DNA of 64,000 nucleotides from the NCBI RefSeq assembly GCF_049896245.1, contig NZ_JAFCTX010000026.1, positions 1-64,000 of the forward strand, read 5' to 3'. The notes under the pieces were generated by a model. That model worked only from the letters and a program-made list of their open reading frames with translations, was not told the origin of the DNA and did not search any database. This document shows positions 1-8,413 of this stretch, one piece after another (positions within the stretch are counted from its first letter, which is position 1; every line of letters begins with the position of its first letter). The position numbers were made by a program, and so were the translations under genes. The stretch comes from Cypionkella sp049896245. Its GTDB lineage: Bacteria; Pseudomonadota; Alphaproteobacteria; Rhodobacterales; Rhodobacteraceae.

Positions 1-32
1 CTGCGAAGCTCCATAGGATGTGATTTGCCCAT
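1..32 (-). CDS. Start of a putative IS630-family transposase (partial)
   Basis: Only the first ten codons are in the window (M-G-K-S-H-P-M-E-L-R); the gene runs leftwards off the edge. The sequence resembles the N-terminus of IS630-type transposases, which precedes a helix-turn-helix and a DDE catalytic domain. Ten residues are too few for a firm call. The support is the location: it begins about 85 bases inside DNA that interrupts a thiolase gene. Confidence 0.35.
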   Translation of the reverse strand, partial: MGKSHPMELR

Positions 33-116
33 CTCGATCCCCTATATCTGGAAAGATCAGGGAATCAGAAACCGTCCAAGATGGGAAGCCTGAATCATAT
101 GAACGGCGACTTGCTC
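1..116 (-). mobile_element. Left-edge fragment of an IS630-like insertion element
   Basis: The thiolase reading frame on the minus strand stops matching its family at about position 117, directly after the codons for Tyr-Gly-Leu. The next bases encode an unrelated tail that soon hits a stop. A TA dinucleotide lies at 117-118, which is the target that IS630/Tc1-type elements use. Further into the inserted DNA a minus-strand ATG (30-32) opens the peptide MGKSHPMELR, which looks like the start of many IS630-family transposases. The element continues past position 1, so its length, other end and target duplication cannot be seen. The family assignment rests on this short N-terminus and the TA site, and is an inference. 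Confidence 0.5.
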
Positions 117-626
117 TAGACCGTAAAGTGCGGCGACATTCTCGGCGGTGATGCCCATATGGCCAGTGCCGAATGGGCAGCTCAGCGCCCCCGTCATCAT
201 GTCGAGCATCTTGGTATCGCCCATCTTCTGGCCAAAGCGCGCGGTTTGCACCGCATAGGGTGCGCGGCTCATGCATTCCGCACCACCAGCCAACGCAATT
301 TCGGCATCGCCCAGCAGCAACATTTGCATCGCCGAGACGATAGCCTGCGCGCCAGATCCACAGAGGCGGTTGACGTTCATCGCGGGCGTGGTTTCCGGCA
401 CCCCTGCCTGCATCGCGGCGACGCGGGCCAGATACATATCGCGCGGTTCGGTGTTGATGACATGGCCAAAAACCACGGTGCCGACCTGCCCCGCCTCGAT
501 CCCCGCCCGCGTGATGGCGGCTTTCGCGACATGGGTGGCAAGGTCGATGGGCGGAGTGGCGGAAAGCGAGCCGCCAAAGCTGCCGATGGCGGTGCGCGCG
601 GTGGAAAGGATGAAAATGTCAGTCAT
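57..626 (-). pseudogene. Acetyl-CoA acetyltransferase (thiolase), 3' end lost to an insertion
   Basis: The 189-aa frame begins like a thiolase II (MTDIFILSTARTAIGSFGG) and contains the active-site nucleophile region VNRLCGSGAQA, with Cys near residue 89, and the GGAECMSRAPY motif. Family members are about 390 aa, so only the first half is present. The HEAF and C-terminal CxGGG catalytic segments are missing. Homology ends after residue 170 (ENVAALYGL), where an insertion begins. The gene lies 11 bases downstream of maiA on the same strand and was probably the last gene of a MarR-maiA-thiolase unit. Acetoacetate released by fumarylacetoacetase could have been passed to this pathway. It is almost certainly inactive as a thiolase. 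Confidence 0.8.
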
Positions 627-637
627 GGGGCGGCCCT

Positions 638-1249
638 CTAGGGTTTGACGCGATCCGGGTGAGCAGCGGCGATGGCAGGGATTTCGCGCAGGTTTGCCAC
701 GATCCTTGCGGTTTGGGGGAAGGACGTCACGTCAATACCAATCCGCTCGGCATTGTAGATCTGCGGCACAAGGCAAAGATCGGCCATCGTCACGCTGTCG
801 CCGTGGCAGTAGCGGCCTGTCGTGGTCAACATCGACTCAAAAGCGGTCAGACCCTTGGTGATGTAATGGCGGGTCCATGCCTCACTGGTCATCACCCCCA
901 TTGAACCTACATGGTCACGGATGGTCAGGTTGCAGACCGGGGCGATCTCCATTGCAATTGCGTAAGACAAAGCGCGGACATGGGCGCGAGCCGCGGGATC
1001 TTTCGGCAGCAAGCCGCCGCGCGTTTCATCCAGATATTCGATGATCGCAAGCGATTGCGTCAGCCGCAGGCCATCAATGTCCAGCGTCGGCACCAACCCT
1101 TGCGGATTCCGCGCGACATTCTCAGCCCCGCGCTGCTCGCCCTTCACCAGATCAACCGGATGGCTTTCATAAGGTAAGTTCAACAGGTTCAGCGCCATCC
1201 GCACCCGGTAAGCGGCGGACGAACGCCAGTAGTCGAAAAGCCTGATCAT
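638..1249 (-). CDS. maiA: Maleylacetoacetate isomerase (zeta-class GST)
   Basis: The 203-aa protein is a glutathione S-transferase with an N-terminal thioredoxin-like domain and a helical C-terminal domain. The zeta-class signature is seen as SSAAYRVR at residues 10-17; the usual form is SSCSWRVR, so the cysteine is replaced by alanine, as in some bacterial members. The glutathione-site segment LTQSLAIIEYLDE follows near residue 63. The enzyme converts maleylacetoacetate to fumarylacetoacetate, between HmgA and FahA in homogentisate breakdown, and both of those enzymes are encoded at 2996-5723 on the other strand. Its start overlaps the stop of the MarR gene by four bases (ATGA), so the two are translationally coupled. 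Confidence 0.9.
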   Translation of the reverse strand: MIRLFDYWRSSAAYRVRMALNLLNLPYESHPVDLVKGEQRGAENVARNPQGLVPTLDIDGLRLTQSLAIIEYLDETRGGLLPKDPAARAHVRALSYAIAMEIAPVCNLTIRDHVGSMGVMTSEAWTRHYITKGLTAFESMLTTTGRYCHGDSVTMADLCLVPQIYNAERIGIDVTSFPQTARIVANLREIPAIAAAHPDRVKP

Positions 1250-1671
1250 TTTTCCTCCAACAGACGCAGCAAGGCGGCGCGAAACAGTGGGGCATCCGCG
1301 CCGATCTGGGCCAGAATTTGAGTTTGATACGCATCGGCAATCGGCACGATGCGGTCGATTAAGTCACGGCCTTTGGGGGTAAGGCGCATATCCAGCAAGC
1401 GACGGTCTTCAAGATTTTCGCGCTTCTCAATCAGGCCCGAGGCTTCAAGCCGCGCCGCAGCCCGGCTGACCTTGGATTTGTCCATATCGACCCGCGCCTG
1501 AATCTCGCGCACGGACACCTGATCAACCTGTGCGAGATGCGCCAGCACCCGCCATTCGGGGATCGTCAGGCCAAATTCGGCGCGGTACAGTTCTGCAAAG
1601 CCCTTGGAAATACGGGCAGCGGCGACGGCCAACTGGTAGGGGAAGAAGGCGGAAAGATCGAAACTCATCAT
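1246..1671 (-). CDS. MarR-family transcriptional regulator, probable regulator of homogentisate genes
   Basis: A 141-aa winged-helix protein. The MarR core is clear: an N-terminal dimerisation helix (FFPYQLAVAAARISKGF), a helix-turn-helix with VSVREIQARVDMDKSKVSRAAARLEASG, and the wing motif DRRLLDMRLTPKG. Two ATG codons are adjacent (1671 and 1668); an earlier TTG at 1674 is less likely. The gene is coupled to maiA by a four-base overlap and lies divergent to the MFS gene. MarR proteins of aromatic-degradation clusters are usually repressors released by a pathway intermediate. The best operator candidate nearby is the 20-bp palindrome in front of hmgA (2930-2949); this pairing is an inference. 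Confidence 0.85.
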   Translation of the reverse strand: MMSFDLSAFFPYQLAVAAARISKGFAELYRAEFGLTIPEWRVLAHLAQVDQVSVREIQARVDMDKSKVSRAAARLEASGLIEKRENLEDRRLLDMRLTPKGRDLIDRIVPIADAYQTQILAQIGADAPLFRAALLRLLEEK

Positions 1672-1759
1672 CAAGCCTCATGTTTTGCCTAAGCCTGCCT
1701 GCTGGTGGGGAATTTCGCAAGCGCGTACGGTTGACAGTGCTGTGCGGGCGGGGGACACC

Positions 1760-2887
1760 ATGCACGGCAACCCGGAGATCCCCTTGCGCGACTTGATCAA
1801 AACCAATGCGGCGCTGTTGGTGATCAGCATTGCCAGCTTCATTCTGATGGGCGCGGGCACGGCGCTGTATGGTCCGGCGCTGCCAGTATTTGCGCGCGGA
1901 TTTGACATTCCTATCGGCACGGCGGGGCTGCTGATTTCGGCGCATTGGATCGGGTGTTCGATTGGGGTCGCGGCGATGTTCGTTGTTGGCGCGCGCGCGA
2001 CGCCCCGGCATGTGGTGGTGGCGATGACGGTGGGGGCCGGGTTGATGGCGCTGGGGACCAGTTGGGCGCTGACGGTGCTGGGGGCGATGGTGTTTGGCGC
2101 TGGGTATGGGGCGGCCACCGTGGTGTTCAACCCGAGGATGCTGCGGGCGTTTGGCGCGCGTGGACCGGCGATGCTCAGCCTGCTGAACGCAACTTTCGGA
2201 ATCGGTGCTATCGGTGCGCCGCTGGTGTTCGTGGCTTTGGGCAATGACGCGGTGCTGAGTTTTACCATCTGTGCCGTGACCGGCGTGGTGATCACGGCTG
2301 CCGCAGGACCATCGGGGCGCGATGCGACGGTGGTGGCCAGTGCCTCAGCTACACCGTTCCGGCTGAACCTGCAGATCCTGATCTTCGGCGCGGTGGCAAT
2401 CAGTGTTGAGGCCTGCCTGACCGGGCTTGGCCCCACCGCCCTGATCAACGCAGGCCTATCCGAGACCATAGCCGCCCAACTGCTGTCGGCGTTCTTCCTA
2501 GCCTTCCTCGCCGCCCGCCTCTGCCTGATGTTCGTGGCAGGATTGCTGCCCGCCTTCACGCTGTTCACCCTATCTCTGGTCGGAGCCTGTATCTCGGCCC
2601 TGATCGCCGCCTTATGGCTGCCCGGCGCGGGTTTTGTTGGCCTGGGCTTCTGCGCGGGCATGTTCTTCCCCACCGAATACGTCACCGCCACCCGCAAGAT
2701 GGGCAACAACGCCCGCGTCGCCCCCGCCATCATCGGCGCTGGCCTCGTCGGCGGGGTCTTTGCACCGCTGCTGATGTCGCCTTTTCTGGAAACCATGGGC
2801 CAGCGCGGATTTTTCTGGGTGGTGGCCTGCACCACCGGGCTGCTGGCGCTTGGAGCTTTGGCCAATCTGCGCGCCATGAACCGCTAA
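1760..2887 (+). CDS. Major facilitator superfamily transporter
   Basis: About 375 aa with roughly twelve hydrophobic segments, starting with ALLVISIASFILMGAG and ending with VVACTTGLLALGALA. It has no soluble domain. The frame is open from 1685, but the ATG at 1760 (MHGNPEIPLRD) is preferred. It follows a purine-rich GGGGGAC stretch, puts the first membrane helix about 15 residues in, and leaves room for a promoter between this gene and the divergent MarR gene. The substrate is not evident. From its place between maiA/MarR and hmgA, uptake of an aromatic acid or a related compound is plausible but not shown. Confidence 0.75.
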   Translation: MHGNPEIPLRDLIKTNAALLVISIASFILMGAGTALYGPALPVFARGFDIPIGTAGLLISAHWIGCSIGVAAMFVVGARATPRHVVVAMTVGAGLMALGTSWALTVLGAMVFGAGYGAATVVFNPRMLRAFGARGPAMLSLLNATFGIGAIGAPLVFVALGNDAVLSFTICAVTGVVITAAAGPSGRDATVVASASATPFRLNLQILIFGAVAISVEACLTGLGPTALINAGLSETIAAQLLSAFFLAFLAARLCLMFVAGLLPAFTLFTLSLVGACISALIAALWLPGAGFVGLGFCAGMFFPTEYVTATRKMGNNARVAPAIIGAGLVGGVFAPLLMSPFLETMGQRGFFWVVACTTGLLALGALANLRAMNR

Positions 2888-2924
2888 CTTCGCGGGTGGA
2901 TTCATCCAGCCTCGCATATCGCTA

Positions 2925-2954
2925 TTGACATCGTTGCACTTGCAACGATATTTT
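2925..2954 (+). promoter_or_regulatory. Probable hmgA promoter overlapped by an operator
   Basis: A perfect -35 hexamer TTGACA (2925-2930) is followed after 18 bases by TATTTT (2949-2954), a fair -10 match. The spacer is filled by a perfect palindrome (see next entry), the usual geometry for repression. The hmgA ATG is 41 bases further on. Confidence 0.5.
2930..2949 (+). promoter_or_regulatory. 20-bp palindromic operator upstream of hmgA
   Basis: ATCGTTGCA-CT-TGCAACGAT is a perfect inverted repeat of 9-bp arms around a 2-base centre. Size and symmetry fit a dimeric MarR-family repressor. It sits between the -35 and -10 elements of the hmgA promoter, and a MarR gene lies 1.3 kb away. No matching second copy was seen in front of the MarR gene itself. 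Confidence 0.65.
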
Positions 2955-2995
2955 CCTGCTATAGATTAAACCCGATCCCGCACCGCGAGGCCGCC

Positions 2996-4357
2996 ATGAA
3001 TACCCAAAGTATGCCCTCAGGATTGACCCGCGCCGCAACACCAGTCGGCATCCACGCCCATTATATGCCCGGCTTCGGCAATGACTTTGAAACCGAGGCT
3101 TTGCCTGGCGCGTTGCCGCAGGGCATGAACTCTCCGCAGAAATGCAACTACGGGCTTTATGGCGAGCAACTGTCTGGCACTGCCTTCACCGCGCCAAGCC
3201 ATCAGAATGAGCGGACATGGTGCTACCGCATCCGCCCCTCGGTCAAACACACGCATCGCTTTGAGAAGATTGACGTTCCCTACTGGAAATCCGCGCCGCA
3301 CATCAACCCGGATGTGATCTCACTCGGACAATACCGCTGGGACCCGGTGCCACATTCCGACGCCGCGCTGACCTGGATTACCGGTATGCGCAGCATGACC
3401 ACGGCGGGCGATGTGAACACCCAAGTCGGCATGGCGAGCCACGTTTACCTCGTCACCCAGTCGATGCAGGATGAATATTTCTTCAGTGCCGATAGCGAGC
3501 TTTTGATCGTCCCGCAGCAGGGTCGCCTGCGGTTTTGCACCGAATTGGGGGTGATTGACCTAGAGCCGCAGGAAATCGCCGTGATCCCGCGAGGGCTGGT
3601 GTATCGGGTTGAGGTGCTGGAAGGTCCCTGCCGCGGCTTTGTCTGCGAGAATTACGGACAAAAGTTCACATTGCCCGGACGTGGCCCGATTGGCGCGAAT
3701 TGCATGGCCAATCCGCGCGATTTCAAGACCCCGGTGGCGGCGTTTGAAGATCGCGAGGTGCCGTCCTCGGTGGTGGTGAAATGGTGCGGCCAGTTCCACC
3801 GTACCCGCATTGGCCACAGCCCGCTGGACGTGGTGGCGTGGCATGGAAATTATGCTCCGGTGAAATATGATCTGCGGACGTATTGTCCGGTTGGCGCTAT
3901 TCTGTTCGATCATCCAGATCCGTCGATCTTCACGGTTCTGACCGCTCCTTCGGGCGTGGAAGGCACCGCAAACATTGATTTCGTGCTGTTCCGCGAGCGT
4001 TGGATGGTTGCCGAAGATACCTTCCGCCCGCCGTGGTATCACAAGAATATCATGTCGGAACTGATGGGCAATATTTACGGCATTTATGATGCAAAACCTC
4101 AGGGATTTGTGCCGGGCGGGATGAGCCTCCACAACATGATGTTGCCACATGGGCCGGATAAGCAGGCCTTCGAGGGCGCATCGAACGCAGTACTGAAGGC
4201 CGAAAAGCTGGAGGAAACAATGTCCTTCATGTTTGAAACCCGCTTCCCACAGCACCTGACCGCCTTCGCCGCCAAAGAGGCTCCGATACAGGATGACTAC
4301 ATCGACTGTTGGGAGAGTCTGGAGAAGAAATTCGACGGCACGCCGGGGGTGAAATGA
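2996..4357 (+). CDS. hmgA: Homogentisate 1,2-dioxygenase
   Basis: The 453-aa length is typical of the family. The N-terminal segment YMPGFGNDFETEALPGALP and the PPWYHKNIMSELMG segment are family hallmarks. Iron ligands can be placed by spacing: His349 and Glu355 (H-x5-E) and His385 (in LPHGPD) match the human His335/Glu341/His371 set. The enzyme opens the aromatic ring of homogentisate with O2 to give maleylacetoacetate, in the cytoplasm. It is the first gene of a plus-strand operon with fahA, an MBL protein, an FAD monooxygenase and a DUF2783 gene. Control is probably through the palindrome overlapping its promoter. Confidence 0.97.
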   Translation: MNTQSMPSGLTRAATPVGIHAHYMPGFGNDFETEALPGALPQGMNSPQKCNYGLYGEQLSGTAFTAPSHQNERTWCYRIRPSVKHTHRFEKIDVPYWKSAPHINPDVISLGQYRWDPVPHSDAALTWITGMRSMTTAGDVNTQVGMASHVYLVTQSMQDEYFFSADSELLIVPQQGRLRFCTELGVIDLEPQEIAVIPRGLVYRVEVLEGPCRGFVCENYGQKFTLPGRGPIGANCMANPRDFKTPVAAFEDREVPSSVVVKWCGQFHRTRIGHSPLDVVAWHGNYAPVKYDLRTYCPVGAILFDHPDPSIFTVLTAPSGVEGTANIDFVLFRERWMVAEDTFRPPWYHKNIMSELMGNIYGIYDAKPQGFVPGGMSLHNMMLPHGPDKQAFEGASNAVLKAEKLEETMSFMFETRFPQHLTAFAAKEAPIQDDYIDCWESLEKKFDGTPGVK

Positions 4358-4457
4358 CAAATAAGGTTTCACTGGCAGGAAAGTTCTGCCGACTTGACAG
4401 CCGCTTCAGCTTGCCCGCATCCCTAGGCCTTGGGCCGCAAGCATGGGAGAGTGCGCG

Positions 4458-5723
4458 ATGAAAATTCTGAAATCCTGGGTGGCCAGCGCGAACTCCGCGA
4501 CCACCGATTTCCCGCTGAACAACCTGCCTTGCGGCGTGTTTTCCCTTGGCGATGAACCGGGTCGCTGCGGTGTGGCCATCGGTGACTTCATTCTTGATGT
4601 AAGCGCTTTGGAAGCCGAAGGCCTGCTGAAGCTGGCCGATCACCCGCTGTTCGACGTGCCATTCTGGAACGAATTTATGGAGGCTGGCCCGAGCATCTGG
4701 GCCGAGTTTCGCGCCCAAGTCACCGCAATGCTCATCGACGGGGCCAGCAAGCGTTGGGTGGTCGAAGATCATCTGGTGCCGATGACGGATGCCGCGCTGC
4801 ACCTGCCCTTCATTGTCGCCGAATACACCGATTTCTACGCCGGACGCCACCACGCCACCAACGTTGGCACCATGTTCCGCGGTGCAGAAAACGCGCTACC
4901 ACCGAACTGGCTGCATATGCCGATTGGGTATAATGGTCGCGCCTCGTCTGTTGTGGTGTCTGGCAGCGAAGTCCGCCGCCCTTGGGGCCAGTTGAAAGCC
5001 CCAGAGTTCGACGCACCGATCTTTGCACCCTCACGCCGTTTCGATATCGAGTTGGAAATTGGCGCGATTGTTGGGCAATCTTCCGAGCATGGTCTGCCGG
5101 TGACTGTGGCTGAAGCCGATGCAATGATCTTCGGCTATGTTTTGCTAAATGATTGGTCTGCCAGAGATATTCAAGCTTGGGAATATCAACCGCTTGGCCC
5201 TTTCCAGGCCAAAGCCACCGCCACCAGCTTAAGTTCGTGGATCGTGATGAAAGCGGCGCTAGAACCGTTCCGCACCTCGACCCCACTGCGCGAAGTCCCG
5301 CTTCTGCCGCATCTGCAAGAGCCGGGACCGCTGCTTTATGACATCGCGCTAGAGGTTGGTTTGATGCCTGAGGGTGGCCACGAAACCATCATCAGTCGCA
5401 CCAACTATGCGGAAATGTATTACTCTGCACCGCAGCAACTGGCACATCACACCACCTCTGGCTGCGCCATGAATGTCGGTGATCTTCTGGGTTCCGGCAC
5501 GATTTCAGGCGCAACCAAGGACAGCCGGGGCAGCCTGCTGGAACTGTCCTGGGGTGGTAAAGAGCCCTTCGTGATTGCTGGCGGCATCCGCAGTTTCATC
5601 GAGGACAATGACACATTGACCCTGCGCGGAGCGGCGTTGGGCGACGGATATCGGATCGGGTTCGGCGCGTGTTCGGGCAAGGTGATCCCTGCGCTCGCGG
5701 ACCCTTATGCAAGGAAGAATTGA
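4458..5723 (+). CDS. fahA: Fumarylacetoacetase
   Basis: A 421-aa enzyme that hydrolyses fumarylacetoacetate to fumarate and acetoacetate, the last step of the homogentisate route. The N-terminal SH3-like domain (PLNNLPCGVFS) is followed by the FAH catalytic domain with the metal-binding pattern DFYAGRHHATN, the ELEIGAIVG segment carrying acidic ligands, and NDWSARDIQAWEYQPLGPF. The ATG at 4458 is chosen over 4443 because GGGAGAG sits about eight bases before it. It is followed with no gap by the MBL gene (TGA-ATG), so the two are co-transcribed. About 100 bases separate it from hmgA, with no strong terminator. Confidence 0.96.
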   Translation: MKILKSWVASANSATTDFPLNNLPCGVFSLGDEPGRCGVAIGDFILDVSALEAEGLLKLADHPLFDVPFWNEFMEAGPSIWAEFRAQVTAMLIDGASKRWVVEDHLVPMTDAALHLPFIVAEYTDFYAGRHHATNVGTMFRGAENALPPNWLHMPIGYNGRASSVVVSGSEVRRPWGQLKAPEFDAPIFAPSRRFDIELEIGAIVGQSSEHGLPVTVAEADAMIFGYVLLNDWSARDIQAWEYQPLGPFQAKATATSLSSWIVMKAALEPFRTSTPLREVPLLPHLQEPGPLLYDIALEVGLMPEGGHETIISRTNYAEMYYSAPQQLAHHTTSGCAMNVGDLLGSGTISGATKDSRGSLLELSWGGKEPFVIAGGIRSFIEDNDTLTLRGAALGDGYRIGFGACSGKVIPALADPYARKN

Positions 5724-6674
5724 ATGGCCAAAGCGTTTGCATCTCAGGGCGATCTGACCGAGAAAAAGACCTCATTCGTCGAAATCGGTGACGAAATCTA
5801 CGCCTTCACCGCCGAAGGTGATCCGAATTCCGGTGTGATCATCGGCGACGACTCGGTGATGGTGATTGAGGCGCAAGCAACGCCACGACTGGCACGCAAA
5901 GTGGTGGAATGTATCCGTTCCGTCACCGATAAGCCGATCAGCCACTTGGTCCTTACGCATTATCACGCCGTACGCGTTCTGGGCGCAAGTGCTTATGGTG
6001 CAAGGGAAATCATCATGTCTGACGCTGCGCGCGGTATGGTGATGGAACGCGGACAAGAGGATTGGGAAAGCGAATTTGGCCGCTTCCCGCGCCTGTTCCA
6101 AGGCCATGAGGAGATCCCCGGGCTGACCTTGCCGACCACCACGTTCAGCGATCAGATGACGGTGTATCTGGGCAAGCGGCGCGTCGACGTCATGCATCTG
6201 GGCCGCGCGCACACCGCTGGGGATGCGGTAGTTTGGGTGCCGGATTCCGAGGTGATGTTTACAGGTGATATCGTCGAGTATCACTCGGCCTGCTACTGCG
6301 GCGACGGGCATTTTGCCGATTGGACCGACACTTTGGCGAATATCGCGGCCTTCGATCCGGTGGCGATTGCATCGGGGCGCGGGGATGCGTTGATCGGCCG
6401 GGACATGGTGGGCAAAGCCATCGCCTCTACCGCTGATTTTGTGCAAAGCACCTACCGTCCGGCGGCAAAGGTGGCGGCGCGCGGGGGCAGCTTGAAAGAG
6501 GCTTGGAACGCGGTGCGGGCTGAATGTGACTCTAAGTTCGCCAATTTTGCGATCTACGAGCACTGCTTGCCGTTCAACGTCGCGCGCGCTTTTGACGAAG
6601 CACGCGGGATAGAGACACCACGCGTGTGGACGGCCGAACGTGACCGCCAGATGTGGGCAGATTTGCAGGGGTAA
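5724..6674 (+). CDS. MBL-fold metallohydrolase-like protein of the homogentisate operon
   Basis: The 316-aa protein has the metallo-beta-lactamase fold. A beta-rich start (GDDSVMVIEAQ) leads into LTHYHAVRVLGA, then LGRAHTAGDAVVW and the FTGDIVEYH motif with a metal-bridging Asp. The first motif is changed: the canonical HxHxDH reads H79-Y-H81-A-V83-R84, so the Asp and last His of the metal site are Val and Arg. It may bind one metal or have another activity. It starts directly after the fahA stop and is followed two bases later by the monooxygenase GTG. Similar proteins are common in homogentisate clusters of this order. Its reaction is unknown to me; thioester or lactone hydrolysis are possible. 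Confidence 0.85.
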   Translation: MAKAFASQGDLTEKKTSFVEIGDEIYAFTAEGDPNSGVIIGDDSVMVIEAQATPRLARKVVECIRSVTDKPISHLVLTHYHAVRVLGASAYGAREIIMSDAARGMVMERGQEDWESEFGRFPRLFQGHEEIPGLTLPTTTFSDQMTVYLGKRRVDVMHLGRAHTAGDAVVWVPDSEVMFTGDIVEYHSACYCGDGHFADWTDTLANIAAFDPVAIASGRGDALIGRDMVGKAIASTADFVQSTYRPAAKVAARGGSLKEAWNAVRAECDSKFANFAIYEHCLPFNVARAFDEARGIETPRVWTAERDRQMWADLQG

Positions 6675-6675
6675 T

Positions 6676-8217
6676 GTGAGCGCATATGCGTATCAACCCT
6701 ATGATTATATTGCACCGGCTGGATTAAAGGCAACCGAGCCACGTCACAAAGTGATCATCGTTGGCGCTGGTCCGATTGGGCTGGCGATGGCGATTGAACT
6801 GGCAAATCACGGCGTTCTGGCGACGGTGCTGGATGACAACAATGTGGTGTCGGTAGGCTCGCGAGCGATCTGCTGGAGCAAACGTTCGCTGGAGATTTCG
6901 GATCGGCTTGGCGTAGGTGAACGATCCGTCACAAAAGACGTGACGTGGAAAGTGGGACGCACGTTTCATCGCGATAAAGAGGTGTTCAACTTTGATCTGC
7001 TGCCCGAAGACGGGCATAAGATGCCTGCCTTTGTGAACCTGCAACAGTATTTCGTCGAGGAATATCTGGTGCAGCGTGCGCAGGAGTTGACCATTGACCT
7101 GCGCTGGAAAAATCGCGTGACTTCGGTAGATCAGAAAGCGGATTTCGCCTCGGTTACGGTGGAAACCCCAGATGGATCCTACGCGTTGGAGGCGGATTGG
7201 GTGATCGCTTGCGATGGTGCGCGCAGCCCGATCCGAGAGATGATGGGGTTGGAGTTTGACGGGGAATTGTTCGAAGAACGATTTCTTATTGCCGACATCG
7301 AAATGCAGGGCGATTTCGCCAGTGAACGGTGGTTTTGGTTTGAGCCAAACTTCCATCAGGGCCAATCCGCGCTATTGCACAAGCAACCGGATAACATTTA
7401 CCGAATAGATCTTCAGCTTGGCTGGGACACTGACCCAGAGGTGGAAAAACGGCCTGAGAATGTCATCCCGCGCATTGAGAATGTGGTGGGTCATGCCGAT
7501 TTCAAACTGGATTGGGTCAGCGTCTATACTTTCCAATGTCGACGTTTACGAAGCTTTGTTCATAATCGGATTTTGTTCGCAGGCGACAGCGCACATGTCG
7601 TCTCACCCTTCGGCGCGCGGGGCGGAAATGGTGGCTTGGGCGATGTCGATGCCCTCGGTTGGCGGCTGGCGGCGGTGATAAACGGTACGGCTGCACCTGA
7701 AGCCCTACAGGGGTATGATCGCGAACGGTGTTACGGCGCGGATGAGAATTTGCTGAACTCAAGCCGCTCAACGCGCTTCATGTCGCCGGAAGCGGGCGTG
7801 GAGCGCCTGTTTCGCGATGCGGTTTTGCACCTTGCGGCACGGGCAGATTTTGCGCGGCCGATGGTGAATTCTGGGCGGTTGTCGAAGCCTTGTATTTATC
7901 CGCTGGATGCGCCCGATGCCGATCTTCCAGAAGACGCGCGACCTGGGGCTGTGGCGCCAGATGCGCCACTGGAACACGGTTGGATGACCGAGGTTTTGGG
8001 GCGCGAATTTGTCCTGTTGGTGCTGGGCTGCGATGCCCCAGAAATCGACGTACGTGTGGTAAAACCTGTGCTGACGGATATGATCCGCAGGCGCTATCTG
8101 GGTGATCAGCCACAGGCGGTTTACCTGATCAGACCCGATCAGGTAGTCGCGGCGCGCTGGCTTTCGGCCTCGGCAGCCGAGGTAGAAACGGCCTTGGTAC
8201 AAAGTTGGAATGGATGA
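6676..8217 (+). CDS. FAD-dependent aromatic monooxygenase (PheA/MhpA type)
   Basis: About 513 aa from a GTG at 6676, whose first bases fall just past the MBL stop. The FAD-binding fold begins with VIIVGAGPIGLAMAIELA, the second flavin motif is DWVIACDGARSPIRE, and the ribityl-binding GD motif is LFAGDSAHVVSPFGARGGNGG. A C-terminal thioredoxin-like segment (residues about 430-510) matches the phenol/3-(3-hydroxyphenyl)propionate hydroxylase family. Its position in the operon suggests it makes a ring-hydroxylated acid that enters at homogentisate, for example from a hydroxyphenylacetate. That substrate is an inference. The last 8 bases overlap the DUF2783 gene. Confidence 0.85.
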   Translation: MSAYAYQPYDYIAPAGLKATEPRHKVIIVGAGPIGLAMAIELANHGVLATVLDDNNVVSVGSRAICWSKRSLEISDRLGVGERSVTKDVTWKVGRTFHRDKEVFNFDLLPEDGHKMPAFVNLQQYFVEEYLVQRAQELTIDLRWKNRVTSVDQKADFASVTVETPDGSYALEADWVIACDGARSPIREMMGLEFDGELFEERFLIADIEMQGDFASERWFWFEPNFHQGQSALLHKQPDNIYRIDLQLGWDTDPEVEKRPENVIPRIENVVGHADFKLDWVSVYTFQCRRLRSFVHNRILFAGDSAHVVSPFGARGGNGGLGDVDALGWRLAAVINGTAAPEALQGYDRERCYGADENLLNSSRSTRFMSPEAGVERLFRDAVLHLAARADFARPMVNSGRLSKPCIYPLDAPDADLPEDARPGAVAPDAPLEHGWMTEVLGREFVLLVLGCDAPEIDVRVVKPVLTDMIRRRYLGDQPQAVYLIRPDQVVAARWLSASAAEVETALVQSWNG

Positions 8218-8410
8218 TATGTTATTGTATACAAAGCCGAATATCGTAAATGCAGACAGCTTTTACACCGAGCTTCTGGCCGCGCATCGGGGTCTGCCAG
8301 AGGCAGAAAGTCATGCAATGAACGCGCGGCTTGTGTTGATTTTGGCCAATCACATCGGCGATGCAGAGGTACTGTCTCAGGCTTTGGCACTGGCAAAGGC
8401 CGCGAGCTAA
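8210..8410 (+). CDS. DUF2783 small protein
   Basis: A 66-aa protein with the pattern ADSFYTELLAAHRGLP...ARLVLILANHIGD, which I recognise as DUF2783. Members are typically encoded right after FAD monooxygenases of aromatic operons, as here with an 8-base overlap. It has no signal peptide and no cysteine pair. It may be a partner or stability factor for the monooxygenase; its function is not known. Confidence 0.8.
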   Translation: MDDMLLYTKPNIVNADSFYTELLAAHRGLPEAESHAMNARLVLILANHIGDAEVLSQALALAKAAS

Positions 8411-8413
8411 GCC

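Noticed and set aside
1678..2877. 399-aa open frame opposite the MFS transporter
   Set aside because: Pro/Ala/Thr-rich shadow of a membrane-protein gene; the plus strand has a normal transporter pattern.
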